Program-made: the position numbers and the translations under genes
Origin: Epiperipatus broadwayi
Taxonomy: Eukaryota; Onychophora; Udeonychophora; Euonychophora; Peripatidae
Assembly: GCA_028023455.1 (NCBI GenBank)
Contig: JAQFVV010000031.1
Span: forward strand, 10,344,093-10,408,092
Direction: 5' to 3'
DNA: 64,000 nt
The notes under the pieces: model-generated
What the model was told of the DNA's origin: nothing
The model's database searches: none
The model's input: the letters and a program-made list of their open reading frames with translations, nothing else
Part shown: positions 24,185 through 36,349 of the stretch, in pieces
Numbering within the stretch: position 1 is the first letter of the stretch
How the letters are laid out: the number at the start of each line of letters is the position of its first letter

Positions 24185-25044
24185 CACCTGGGTCTCATTT
24201 TACTAGATAGATAGGTTCCTCAAAAAACACGCACAAATGAAATGCGCAAAAATAGACATAACTTACATTGAAAAGGGGGGGATGCAGTCTGTGATTTTTC
24301 AAAATTTGTGTAAAAGCAAAGCACCAACATAAAATTACTTCAAAATTCGCACAAAAAAAAAATAAGGAAATAAAATATGACATAAAAATTTTCAAATTTG
24401 AAAAAAATTGATACATGACAAACTTTTTTTAACTATAATATTATTCAAAATAATATATTTTTATGCATAATTTACAGTACAGTAATTTACATTTTTTTAT
24501 ACACATTTTAATTATTATGATTTTCTGGTGACAACATAATTAGTAATTAATCTTTGAGACGATGATTTTATTAATTGTTTACGAAGCTCGCGATATCCAG
24601 ACATACAACCATTTAGCTCTCATTGGAATTTAAGAGCACGCTAATGATTAGTGTCATTAATAAGAAAATAATAATTGATTACGTTCTTTTTTAAAAAGCA
24701 AAAACAGAATGTGATTTAAAATGCAAAATTAACACGCACAATGTTTGAACAAATTTACATTATAATCTTGTAAAATTTAATATGTGTATGCATAAAATGT
24801 GGAAATCATGGTTTTAATTTCATTATTGCATAAAATCTTACTATTATAAAGCACTGAAAATATTGAAATTACTAAGATGAAAGTCGAATTCCAATAATGT
24901 GCTATTACTTTCAATATAATGTAAGTGCGTGAAATTTATTATTTAAAGTAATAGCGCATTATTGGAAATCGACTTCTGGTGAAACACGAATTGCATAACT
25001 TCAAAATCATGTTAAATAAGTCTGTGTAAAAAGAGACCCAGGTG
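24185..25044 (+). mobile_element. Family N terminal-inverted-repeat element, copy B
   Basis: It starts cacctgggtctcatttta and ends agagacccaggtg, with TA outside each end. The internal palindrome spans about 24878-24975 (caataatgtgctattacttt and its inverse). Its middle holds the ttagctctcattggaattta module shared with copy C instead of the nested element of copies A and D. No transposase. Same orientation as copy D. Confidence 0.85.
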
Positions 25045-25939
25045 TAATATGAAATATTTAATATTTTGTATATTTATATTAGATAATATGAACAGGTATC
25101 CTTCTCTGGAAGATATATCATGAAAGAAGTAGAATATAAACATTTTTTATATATAAATATATGCCTTTTGAATCTTTTTAATAATCTTTGACTTCTCATA
25201 TTCTAAATTTGTAAATTGTTTTCTGCATTGGCAGTGATTATTCAGTATGATGATGTTTTGAACAAGGTTGGTTTATCCAAAGTCTAAAATCAAAATAATT
25301 TATAGAAGTAATAATATCTACAGTTGTTTTTATTATTTTTACATTCTGATAGAATTCTAATTTTTTTAATCTTTTATTAGGGAAAATGTTTTTTCTTCCA
25401 GATGTTTTGAACATTTTCAACTGTGGGGTGCAAGAAAAAAATGAACAATTCTTATCTTCATATTACTGCAAGTTCTGAAGCTGTGGATTATCTCAGGTAA
25501 GACATATTATATGTTTTTAAATATAATTTTGTGAGAAATACAAAGAAATTATCACTGAAGATGTAATTTGAATTTTATTTAATGATAAATTCCAAATTAT
25601 GAACAAACAATAAAATAATAATTATTTCGGATGTGAAAATTTCTTTTTTCCCTCATGTTTTTATATAGTTATCACTATTTATCTTATGTTTATTGTTTTC
25701 CTTAGTTTCTATCAATGTAAATGTTTTTGCTCTAACATTATTAAAACTAAAGTTATTGTGAAAATTGTGTCTCAGGTCAGTTTTTTAAAAAATTCAATAT
25801 GGCCATGACACTAAACTCTAACCTGTTTGATGTGCTATTACTAACAGTTGAATATATTTGAAATATTTAAATAAAGTGAAATTTTTCTAAAGACATTCAA
25901 TACACATATTAGATGATAGAAATAGTCCAATATAAAAAT
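25045..25939. other. Anonymous stretch
   Basis: No gene recognised. 25440-25850 resembles 17820-18200. Confidence 0.5.
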
Positions 25940-26195
25940 ACAGTCACATAATCACCATTCTTTATGCATACACAAACTATTTACATAGAGGCAAAACTCT
26001 CCATATAGTAGTGCCAATCAGTGATCTCAGATCCAAGGCTCCTCACTGATAAAAGTCACAAGTGGGAAATTAATCTGGGGATATTGGATGAGTAGACACT
26101 AGATAGGAATTTTATGCACAAACCTTTCTGCATCCATTGATTATTCTGGTTTGCACTGGGTAGTGCTACTATATGAAGAGTTTTGCCTCTGTGTA
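25940..26195. mobile_element. Fold-back family F, copy 4
   Basis: Both ends are present: aggcaaaactctccatatag with tagtgccaatcagtg, and the inverse cactgggtagtgctactata with agttttgcctct. The middle runs tcctcactgataaaagtcac then atctggggatattggatgag, the plus orientation of the hammerhead-like block, here with the core changed to ctgataa. Confidence 0.8.
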
Positions 26196-26533
26196 AGTGG
26201 GTTTTCAATTGATGAATTAATTTACATTTCTTAAAGTTACTTGGAATCTGTTTCAGATGTAAATTAAAAGCAATCAGAATCGTAAAATGAATATTTTATA
26301 TGGTACAGTATACATCTTATACTCTTTCTCCAGATATAATTTTCTAATGATATTTAGAACATGATATAAGAATGTAAATATTGATTGATACTTACTCTGC
26401 TGTTTAGGTAAAGTATAACATTCTAATGATGTGAAAGCAGTTTAAAAATGTTTGAATTTGTTTGATAATTAAATTTAGTTTCTTTTATTATAATATTTAA
26501 AACTAGCTTACTTTTTAAAAGAATTTCATAAAC

Positions 26534-26862
26534 ATCACATGATCACATTTCCTATACTAGCACATTAATTCTTGATAAACAGAGCAAAACTCTCCATACA
26601 GTATTGCCACCTGTGCTAAACAGAGCAATCAATGGATGCCAGAAGGCTTGTGCATAAAATCCCTATCTAATGCCTACTCATCCAATATCCCCAGACTAGT
26701 TTCTGGCTTGTGGCCTTCATCAGTGAGGAGCTTTGGAGCTCACTGATGAAGGCCACAAGACAGAAACTAGTCTGGGGATATTGGATGAGTAGGCCTTAGA
26801 TAGGGATTTTATGTACAAGCCTTCTGGCATCCATTGATTACTCTGTTTGCTCTGTTTATCAA
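26534..26862. mobile_element. Fold-back family F, copy 5: near-perfect palindrome with target-site duplication
   Basis: The two halves are inverted copies around about 26735 (cagtgaggagctttggagct at the turn). Arms of about 125 bp are almost identical, except that the left arm carries about 45 extra bases (actctccatacagtattgcc and neighbours). A 15-bp direct repeat, aagaatttcataaac, lies at 26519-26533 and 26861-26875 and is the likely target-site duplication. A duplication this long favours retroposition over a cut-and-paste MITE. Each arm has the full ctgatga...gaaac block (26743-26766 plus, 26700-26723 minus). Confidence 0.9.
26743..26766 (+). ncRNA. Hammerhead-like core in family F
   Basis: CTGATGA is followed by a short hairpin and GAAAC. 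In the left arm (minus strand 26723-26700) the hairpin is GGC/GCC around CACAA; in other copies it is AGC/GCT around CACAA or TACAA, a paired change. After GAAA, CTAGT can pair with a downstream ACTAG in typical copies (for example 26090, gacactagatagg), followed by A-U-A as a cleavage triplet with one bulged base. The outer stem next to the cut site pairs poorly. I infer a relic or divergent hammerhead; activity is unproven. Confidence 0.4.
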
Positions 26863-26875
26863 GAATTTCATAAAC

Positions 26876-29045
26876 TTATAAACTTTGATTTCTATAAAAT
26901 TTTTGAACATATTATTTTAATGGATGGATATGTTTTTTCTTTTTCTTTAATTTCAACAACACTTTAATTTAAATGATACTTATATGTATTATTATAACTT
27001 GAAATACAAGTAGCAAACTTTTTGCATCTGCAACTTTAAGGTCATTCATTTTAGATAAGCATATTAATGTTTATTAATAATCATATTGAACCAGATGCTT
27101 TATCGGATTCAATGGTTTCATTGCCAAAAATAAAACTAACTTTTATTTCCATTAAATTTCTAAAGTTAAAAAGTTTAAAACTATTTAAAAGTTGTTTATA
27201 AGAGTATGTGTATTAACACACATACTCATTTATGTTTAAAACATGTTATTTTTTTTATATAAATTTGATTTCTAAAATAGTACCGCTTGTTTTTTTTTTT
27301 TTTTTTTCAAATTGAGCCAACTTTTTAATTACATTCCTGTTTCTTTTATTTTAATTATAATCCATTTTTAGTTTAATTTCAAAAGTGGAGATTTAATTTT
27401 TTGTTGTTATTTTTCTATAAGATAATCCCTGATTAGAATTCTTAATTAAGGTTGAGTGGGAGATAAAGATTTGCCCAGCGCTAAGGCTTATAATTCAAAA
27501 ACAAGAAAGTTTATGTGGGAGATTGAGAGAGGGTACAATTAACCCCAAAAATTTTGGACATTTTAGAAGACTATTCTTGGATGGAACAAGCTATTCAAAG
27601 TGATTGCTATTCACTTTATATTATCCTACTGAGATTCGTACTGTGTTAGCAGTTCGGACATTTAATTTCTTTTTAAAATATTGCTATCAGAAGATGTTAA
27701 AATTCACTGCTATATGTATGCTAATCTACAATATGCCTTGCTGGACTCCTGATTCCCAGCTGTTCTTACATCATGCCATGAAAGTCTGAAGTAAAAAGGA
27801 TCCCAAAATATGCCTCTACACTTGTGTCATGAAGAAATGTGATACCTGAAAATTGGAAATTAAAATGAAAGTGCGCACTGCTTGAAAAATGACATGAACT
27901 CTGCTTTACCATAAGGTAGAATTATTTCTTGTTCTCTCCAGGGTAAATAAATTTCTTTTAATTAAATTTCCACTCAATCTAAAATAAGTGTGATTCATAA
28001 TGTTTTACTAGTTATTTAATCTCATAATTTTTTATATATATTTGCTTTTCTTTGTATTTCTAGTGTGTTTTGAAATATTAATTTTAAGATTCCAAGTTTG
28101 TTTATTGGAGAATGTATTGTGAGACTATTGTTTATATTCTTAATATGTCTCCCTTTATTTTATTAACTAGTGCTAAATGCTTTAGCATTTTTTTGTAATT
28201 TTAATTTGCTCACCTCTTTATTTTGTGGTCTAATAACTAATTTAAATTACTGTGTTTGCACTTTTTGCAAACCACAAATTTTTTGGCTGGCGGTTTATTG
28301 TGTTTGTTATTCTAGTTTTTTTTGTAGTTGGAGATTTCATGTCTTCTTTTCTAGATTATGTAAGACCATAATAATTTTTCAAGTTTTAAGGTCTTGTATG
28401 TGAAATCAACTATAAATTCTTTTAAAAGTGGTAATCATGGACTGTCCTGCTGACAAAATGATGTTCTGGTCTTGATGTCTTATTCCGTATCTAGAAATAC
28501 TCGCCAGCACTGTTTCATTGATTTCCTAAAAGACCATATTTTTTTTTATATATCTGAATTAGAAAACTAGAATTATTTTATAAATTACCAGCAGGAAGAT
28601 ACTATTAATCCCCTTTAAAAGTGTAGGTGATAGAATGTTTCTTTCTGCTAAAACATTTAATGTTTTAATATTTTCAACTCATTTGTATTCTCTGATAAAT
28701 ATGCTTATAAAAATCTAGGTCAAACTTTAGTATTTTATTTGCTAGATTTATTTGATCTTTTATTTTTTGCTTTAAACTTATCTGCCAGAGCATTGATGTT
28801 TAGTTTTTGTTAGTACACACCTGATATAACCGCATTTATTGTGTGCAAATCTCTACTTTAAAATTTTATATTACTTTTAATAAAATTAAAAAACCATTTA
28901 AATTTAATTTTTCTGATGTTCGTCTTAGTGTTTTTATTTCTCAATTGTCTGAATAATATTTATTACCTCTTGCTTTCTCCCTGAGTCTAGTCAGTGCAGA
29001 CCATTATCACCATTTACTTTTTGATCATGGTAAACAAATTTTCCA
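26876..29045. other. Anonymous stretch, no supported gene
   Basis: A hairpin gagtatgtgtattaacacac with its inverse lies near 27202-27228 and a long T run near 27289. Frames at 27604-27789 and 28170-28403 have unusual cysteine content but no motif I can name; both are below 80 codons, and I leave them uncalled. Confidence 0.5.
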
Positions 29046-29703
29046 TGTGATGTGATGTGATGTAATGTATTGTGGCTTCTCCTTAAACAATGTCAAGAAT
29101 ATCTCAGCAATTATGCCCAGATAAACCTGTTAGCCATTTTATTTTTCATTCCCCACTCTACATTTTCCCATAATCTGCTCTATCCCATTTCCACAACATA
29201 ATCTTTGTCAACTCTATAACCTTTATATCTAAATCCCCCTTATCTTTTCTCAAATCCAGCATAAAAACCAATAATTCACTTTCTGTATAATCACTTTTTT
29301 TATATTTATTCTTCTATAGCTTCATTATACATACCCTTTCTGTTTCCAAGCATTTACATTCAATTAAAAAATGCCTAATATTTTCTATTCCTTCATTACA
29401 TAATTTACAAAATAAATCACCCATATTTTTTCATTTACATATATATTCTCTTGTAGCTAAAAATCCTGTTTGAGCCTTAAACAATAAACTACTTTCCTTA
29501 CTATTATTATATATTAACTCACACCTAATATTCTGTTTATTTCTATATATATTTAAACTCTTTTTACTCTCCATACTATTTCTCTTTCTCTCTAACTCCC
29601 TATTCTTTATTAATAAATTTATCCTTTTATCCCATTCCTTACTACTATAACACTCAACAATTCTCTTAACACAATCATCCCATCTTTTGTACAAATATAC
29701 TTT
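29046..29703 (-). pseudogene. LINE 3' end, tandem copy 1 (5'-truncated)
   Basis: On the minus strand it starts abruptly at VYLYKRWDDCVKRIVECYS, continues SLLFKAQTGFLATREY, hits a stop where the intact copy has tryptophan (TGG to TGA), then shows GDLFCKLCNEGIENIRHFL. The C-X2-C-X8-H-X4-C block is the zinc-finger-like motif found after the RT in several LINE clades. The tail is a run of CATCA-type pentamers (29046-29068). Copy 2's tail abuts its 5' end. Confidence 0.8.
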
Positions 29704-30640
29704 TTGTGATGTGATATGATGCACTGTGACTTCTCCTTAAATGGAGTCAGGAATCTCTCAGCAGCTATGCTCAGAGAAACCTGTTAGCCACTTTACCTTC
29801 CTTTTCCATTGTCCACCCTAAGTTTTCACATAATCTGCTCCATCCCATTTCCACAACATAATCTTTGTCAACTCCATAGCCTTCATATCTAAATCCCCCT
29901 TATCTTTTCCCAAACCTAGCATAAAAACCAATAACTCACTTTCTGCATAATCACTTTGTTCGTATTTAATCTTCCATAACTTCATTATTTGTACCCTTTC
30001 TGCTTCCAAGCATTTACATTGAAGTAACAGATGTCTAATATTTTCTCTGACTTCCTTACACAACTTGCAGACTAAATCACCCATATTTTTCCATTTACGT
30101 GTATATTCCCTTGTTGTTAAAGATCACGTTTGAGCCTTAAACAATAAACTACTTTTTTTACTATTATCATAAATTAACTCACACCCAATGTTCTGTTTAC
30201 TTCTATATATATTTAAACTCATTTAACTCTCCATACTAGTTCTCCATCTCTCCAACTCCCTATTCTTTATTAATGCATCTATTCTTCTATCCCAATCCTT
30301 AACATTATAACACTCAACAATCCTCCTAACACAATCATCCCACCTTTTGTACAAGTATACTGACATAAATTTTTTATCCAAATCTTCTGCATACTGCATT
30401 ACCTTTCTCACCCATCTTGTTGCCTGCCCTTTACTTGTAACCCAATTAAATACTATTTTGGCTATTCTTTTATGATCCATAAACTGCAATCTACCAAATT
30501 TGCTTTTTGCATCCCTCATATAAAAACTTGACCATCCCATTTCCCCTTGAATTGCCTCCTTTGCTGTCCACACCTCAGCATCTAATGCATGTCTTCCTAC
30601 TTTCCTTTGTACTTTTTCTAAGCAATCTAAAACCCTTGAT
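29704..30640 (-). pseudogene. LINE 3' end, tandem copy 2 (longest)
   Basis: This copy reaches furthest 5': VLDCLEKVQRKVGRHALDAE, then EAIQGEMGWSSF, then RLQFMDHKRIAKIVFNWV and YLYKRWDDCVRRIVEC. The pattern 'LEK.QR...ALDA...EA..GE.GW' is a familiar post-RT region of LINE polyproteins. A stop follows RTSMES near 30223. After a further stop the frame continues from 30084 with GDLVCKLCKEVRENIRHLLL to a C-terminus near 29818. The pentamer tail is at about 29705-29722. The RT itself is absent. Confidence 0.85.
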
Positions 30641-30752
30641 GTGATGTGATGTGATGTATTATGGCTTCTCCTTAAACGAAGTCAAGAATATCTCAGCAAT
30701 TATGCCCAGATAAACCTGTTAGCCACTTTCTTTTACATTCCCCACTCTAAAT

Positions 30753-31316
30753 TTACCCATAATCTGCTCTATCCCATTTCCACAACATAATTTTTGTCAA
30801 CTCTATAACCTTTATATCTAAATCCCCCTTATCTTTTCCCAAACCCAGCATAAAAACCAATAATTCACTTTCTGTATAATCACTCTTTTCATATTTATTT
30901 TTCCACAACTTCATTATATGTACCCTTTCTGTTTTCAAACATTTACATTCAATTAACAAATGCCTAATATTTTCAATTCCTTCCTTACATAATTTACAAA
31001 ATAAATCACCCATATTTTTCCATTTACATGTATATTCTTTTGTAGCTAAAGATCCCGTTCGAGCCTTAAACAATAAACTACTTTCCTTACTATTATCATA
31101 AATTAACTCACACCTAATATTCTGTTTATTTCTATATATATTTAAACTCTTTTTACTCTCCATACTATTTCTCCATCTCTCTAACTTCCTAGTCTTTATT
31201 AATAAATTTATTCTTTTATCCCATTCCTTATTACTATAACACTCAATAATCCTCTTAACACAATCATCCCATCTTTTGTACAAATATACTGATATAAATT
31301 CTTTATCCATGATCAA
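30753..31316 (-). CDS. LINE C-terminal domain, tandem copy 3, open frame
   Basis: A 187-codon open frame with the same content as copies 1 and 2 and no internal stop. Residues 6-30 give FISVYLYKRWDDC and onward; the zinc-like motif is C107, C110, H119, C124 (FCKLCKEGIENIRHLL); it ends KWDRADYG. The family role is the C-terminal part of a retrotransposon ORF2, thought to help bind RNA or DNA. The frame lacks RT and endonuclease and has no promoter of its own, so it is a 5'-truncated fragment that happens to be intact, not a working gene. Its first methionine lies at the truncation point. The pentamer tail is at 30637-30657. Confidence 0.75.
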   Translation of the reverse strand: MIMDKEFISVYLYKRWDDCVKRIIECYSNKEWDKRINLLIKTRKLERWRNSMESKKSLNIYRNKQNIRCELIYDNSKESSLLFKARTGSLATKEYTCKWKNMGDLFCKLCKEGIENIRHLLIECKCLKTERVHIMKLWKNKYEKSDYTESELLVFMLGLGKDKGDLDIKVIELTKIMLWKWDRADYG

Positions 31317-31889
31317 AGAGGAATTATGTGACCATTATGATATATTAAGCTAGAAATTATCATATCATTCTTAATCCAGAAATGAATATTAAACCCAGTT
31401 AAATAGTAAAATATAACCTTTTCAAATAAACATAAAAATGCAAATCTTAATCAGAAAAAGAGTCAGTTTAGAACAATAGTTTCTACAAAGAATGGAATAT
31501 GACATTATTGTCATCATCAAGTTTGACATCTCAGTTATCTTTGTGGGATAAACATATTAATCCAGTTTTATTGTAATATGTTCTGTTCTATTACTTATTT
31601 TCATTTTTCCCCTAAGTATAATTGTTTGATTTTCTGATATTTGCAGTTTCTTTTTATCTCTTTTCTCTAACTGAGACCAGATTGAAACTTTTGGAAAGAC
31701 ATAATTGTGTTCTTATAGACCAAATTACTTGATATTGATTAATGTTAATTGATGTATCTAGAACCTATAAAGCATGGTCTATAACATGAAAAAAAATATA
31801 TTGTCTATCTTTTAAATGTGATGATTGTGGAAACCGATTGACTGTTAAAAGCTGGTCGACTGTTAGTTTGTAATATATATATATATACA
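31317..31889. other. Anonymous A+T-rich stretch
   Basis: Nothing recognised. Confidence 0.5.
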
Positions 31890-32766
31890 CACCTGGGTCT
31901 CTTTTTACATGGACTTATTTAACACAATTTTGAAGTTACGTGATTCGTGTTTCACCAGAAGTCGATTTCCGATAATGCGCTATTACTTTAAATAATAAAT
32001 TTTGCGCACTTACGTTATATTGAAAGTAATAGCACATTATTGGAATTCGACTTTCATCTTAGTAATTTCAATATTTTCAGTGCTTTATAATAGTAAGATT
32101 TTATGCAGTAATGAAATCAAAATCATGATTTCCACATTTTATCTATACACATATTAAATTTTACAAGATTATAATGTAAATTTGTTCAAACATTGTGCAT
32201 GTTAATTTTGCATTTTAAATCACATTCTGTTTTTGCTTTTTAAAAAAGAACGTAATCAATTATTATTTTTTTATTAATGACACTAATCATTAACGTGCTC
32301 TTAAATTCCAATGAGAGCTAAATGGTTGTATGTCTCGATATTGCGAGCTTCGTAAACAATTAATAAAATCATCATCTCAAAGATTAATTACGAATTACAT
32401 TGTCACCAGAAAATCATAATAATTAAAACGTGTATAAAAAAATGTAAATTACTGTACTGTAAATTATGCATAAAAATATATTATTTTGAATAAAATTAAA
32501 TATTATAGTTAAAAAATAGTTTAAAAATTTTGTCTTGTATTAATTTTTTTCAAATTTGAAATTTTTTATTAGTCATATTTTATTTCCTTATTTTTTTTGC
32601 ATGAATTTTAAAATAATTTTATGTTGGTGCTTTGCTCTTATGCGATTTTTGAAAAATCACAGTCTGTATCCTCCCTTTTCAAGGTAAGTTACATCTATTT
32701 TTGTGCAATTTCATTTGCACATGCTTTCTGAGGAACCTATCTATCATGTAAAATGAGACCCAGGTG
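31890..32766 (-). mobile_element. Family N terminal-inverted-repeat element, copy C
   Basis: It starts cacctgggtctctttttaca and ends taaaatgagacccaggtg with TA following. On the left the bases before the repeat are TACA, so TA is offset by two. The internal palindrome spans about 31958-32058. It is almost a mirror image of copy B, including the ttagctctcattggaattta module (inverse at about 32310). No transposase. Confidence 0.85.
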
Positions 32767-34511
32767 TATATATATATGACAAACTTATAATGCTCCAATT
32801 TTCAAAAGAAATGAAAGATAATTACTTCAATTATCATGGAGTTATTTAATTCTAACAATGTTGTATTGTTCTCACAAGATATAAAAAAAACATTTACAAA
32901 TTAAATTCAATGCATGCTTCAGAGATATAATATCAGTTTTCTGTAAATCGCATAGTGACAATTAAGGTAAGTGGACAAATTAAAAATTTAGAAAATTGTG
33001 TTGTCAATGCATCTTTTACTTAGCAGAGTATATTTTCTTTATTAGCCCATTTATAATTGTTTAACTGTAACATATCTAGTATATAAAATGGTCGTTTAAT
33101 TTTTTTTAAATCTATAATAATATTAAAAAATAATGATGGTAAAATAAATTTTTCGAAATAAAAACCTTACTCTTAAATAAAAATATTGATATCAAAAATA
33201 GGATCAAATTTATTAGGAACTTTGTTAAAAGTATACTGACACCTAGCGTGTAACTTAGTATTTGGAAAATCAGAAAAGAATGATTTTAAATGACTGAAAT
33301 GTGGCTTTAATGCCAGGTTAATTAGAACATATCAAATAGATATGAAGGCTAATAATCAGATGTTAAGAAAAATATGTATACAAAAAAAAAAGTTTTCAGC
33401 ATGGAAAGATAGAGAAAAATAAAATTTCTGGGAGATATGAAAAATGATATTATTCTAAAAAATGCTTTTGGGAGTTCAATAATCAGTAAAATGGAGTAGA
33501 TTTAGGAAATTTTATTTTTAAAATGTGAGTCATCAATTAGGATGTAGTCTAGATGCGATTATTAAAAGATTTCTGAGTACAGATTTGGATGGCTGCAATA
33601 AGAAGGCCCTGCATTTAGAAAAATAATAACAATGAGTCTCACATAGTATTAATAAAATATTGTCAATGAAAAAGTATTGTAATATTTTGCAAATATGATT
33701 TAAATAATGTTTTTTATTAAAAAAAGATATGTAAAGTTCCCATAACACTATTGAGTTATTCTTGAGGGTATTTGAAACTCACGCAGGAGAATTTTATCTT
33801 TAGTTTAGATGTGAATACTTAATCAATGCATTTCTTCATATTCTAAAGCTAACAGACAGATAAAAAACGATTAAAATTATTTTAAGTTCGTATCATAATT
33901 ATCTTCAAGAATAATAGTCTCGCACAAAAAATTGTAAAGTTTTGTCCCAAAAATAAAAAATATTCTAAGACAGAAAGTCTAAAAAAGTTGACAAAATAAA
34001 AATTAAATCAATTCATCTATAGTAACCATATAAATTAATATGGCCAAAAATTAATTAGAGATGAGTTTTGCAATGATTATATAAGCCAATTCTTGAATTA
34101 AAAGTTTCTCCAATAAATAGAATATCGTTTCATTATTTTGTTTGTTTAACAAATTGGCGTAAACATAGTACATTTATTTCATAATGAACTTTTAGTCTGT
34201 TTATATGCCAATTTTTATGTGTATATTATATTTTTCATCACAAACTTTTACTTCTTCAAATACATTAAACATCTTGTCTAAGAGTGTCTCTCCGTTGAAT
34301 TATTTTTTGTATGTATATACATATATATAATCTCCCAATAAAATTCATCAATATAGCAGTTGATCACGTTGTATTTAAACAATGTTTTGGTCTACTAATT
34401 TATTTTGCTGTTGTACATTGACAGTATTTGTAATTGATTTTGGGGATAAAATATTGTCAACAGTTTGTAATGGTTTTATAGATCAAAGGTCATTTCTTAA
34501 TATTTAGAGTA
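32767..34511. other. Anonymous A+T-rich stretch
   Basis: No gene or repeat recognised. One 71-codon frame on the minus strand (33533-33748) has no motif. Confidence 0.5.
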
Positions 34512-35628
34512 CACCTGGGTCTCATTTTACGCGATAGATAGATTCCTCAGAAAACATGCGCAAACGAAATCGCACAAAAATAGACGTAACTTACATTGAA
34601 AAAGGGGGGATGCGGTCTGTGATTTTTCAAAATTCGCGTAAAAGCAAAGCACCAACGTAAAATTACTTTAAAATTCCCGCAAAAAAAAAAAAAGTAAGGA
34701 AATAAAATATGACTAATAAAAAATTTCAAATTTGAAAAAAATTGATACAAGACAAACTTTTTTTAACTATAATATTTAATTTTAATCAAAATAATATATT
34801 TTTATGCATAATTTATAGTACAGTAATTTACATTTTTTATACACATTTTAATTATTATCACTATTTGCGAAAAACATGTTCGTTTGCAAACTGAGGAAAT
34901 ACAACTAGCGCCAACTTCACACTCATGTTGTTGTGTCAATGGTTTTCTGGTGACAATGTAATTAGTAATTAATCTTTGAGACGATGATTTTCTTTATTGT
35001 TTATGAAACTAACAATTAAAAATTAAATTCTTATTTTTGTTTTTAATTTTTTAATTTTCAATTCCGTTTAAAAATCAAATTTCACATCACATTAATTTCA
35101 AGTCACCAAGTAATTTTTAAATTGTTAATTACAATTAAAAATCAGATTTTAATTTTTAATTGTCAAATTTAATTGTGCCCACTGCTATAATTAATTGTGC
35201 CCACCGCTATTACTCACCTTTTAAAAATAAACTTGTGGGCACTAAATGATTAATACTGTAATTGATTACGTTTTTTTCTAGAAAGCAAAAACAGAATGTG
35301 ATTTAAAATGCAAAATTAACATGCACAATGTTTGAACAAATTTACAATATAATCTTGTAAAATTTAATGTGTGTATACATAAAATGTAAAAATCATGATT
35401 TTAATTTCATTATTGCATAAAATCTTACTATTATAAAGCACTGAAAATATTGGAATTACTAAGATGAAAGTCGAATTCCAATAATGTGCTATTACTTTCA
35501 ATATAACGTAAGTGCACAAAATTTATTATTTAAAGTAATAGCGCATTATTTTAGTTCGACTTCCGGTGAAACATGAATGTAACTTCAAAATCGTGTTAAA
35601 TAAGTCCACGTAGAAAGAAACCCAGGTG
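34512..35628 (+). mobile_element. Family N terminal-inverted-repeat element, copy D
   Basis: It starts cacctgggtctcatttta and ends aaacccaggtg, with TA on both sides (34510-34511, 35629-35630). The internal palindrome spans about 35462-35560. It carries the nested gtgggcacaattaaa-type module of copy A, with an extra direct repeat of attgtgcccac at its end. No transposase frame. Confidence 0.85.
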
Positions 35629-35924
35629 TACTTCTAAAGGCACAATGAATGTAACGTTGAAGGTTATCGCTTGGTTGTGTCAGCAGTGATCATGTGACTT
35701 CTCCTAGTGTAAAAAATGGCATAGAGTGCTTACTAAAACATGATACAATATTTGTAAAAAAATAGTATTTGAAACCCCCATACATACACAATAATTACTT
35801 TAAAATATTTTTATTTACTTATTTTAAATTAAATTTGATTTGCTCAAATGATTTACAGTCTTATTATATTCATTAAGAGATCTATAATAAGACATAGTAC
35901 ACGATAATAGCAAAATTTGAATGC

Positions 35925-36162
35925 AAAACTTTTTAATGTAATTTAATAGAATTTATTTCTCCTTGCTTATAGTTTCAACTGTCCAGCAGTCATCAACAGA
36001 GTTACAATATTCAAATATATATAATCATACAATAAATAACTTATCTATGCATACATACTTATAAACAATACAAACACTATAAACTCTAATGAAAACTGCT
36101 GGTCAGTTGAAACTATAAGCAAAGAGAAATAAATGCTATTATATTAAATTGCATTGAAAAGT
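35925..36162. mobile_element. Palindromic element with hammerhead-like core
   Basis: Arms 35925-35995 and 36086-36162 are inverted copies, for example cttgcttatagtttcaact against agttgaaactataagcaaag, and taatttaatagaatttattt against its inverse. The right arm reads ctaatgaaaactgctggtc then agttgaaac: a hammerhead-like layout with hairpin AACTG/CAGTT. The left arm (minus) has tgatgactgctggacagttg. The core's first bases deviate, so any ribozyme is decayed. The 90-bp spacer is A+T-rich. Confidence 0.8.
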
Positions 36163-36349
36163 GTTTATATAAGGTGTATATGGTATTTTATTTATATATG
36201 TAAATCAGTGAAGTATAGGATAAGAAGTGGAAAGAAATTATAATACAAAACTGTTTATATATATAGTGTCAAAGATTTAGCAAAAATAGCTAAAAAAACA
36301 AACAAACTTGTAATACAAGAGCAATGATGTACTTATTTGGTATTCTAAA

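Noticed and set aside
27604-27789. 61-codon frame in a slightly less A+T-rich patch
   Set aside because: I considered a transposase fragment, but no catalytic or zinc motif could be found.
28170-28403. Cysteine-rich 77-codon frame
   Set aside because: Cysteines show no regular spacing and there is no signal peptide plus stop context that would support a secreted peptide.
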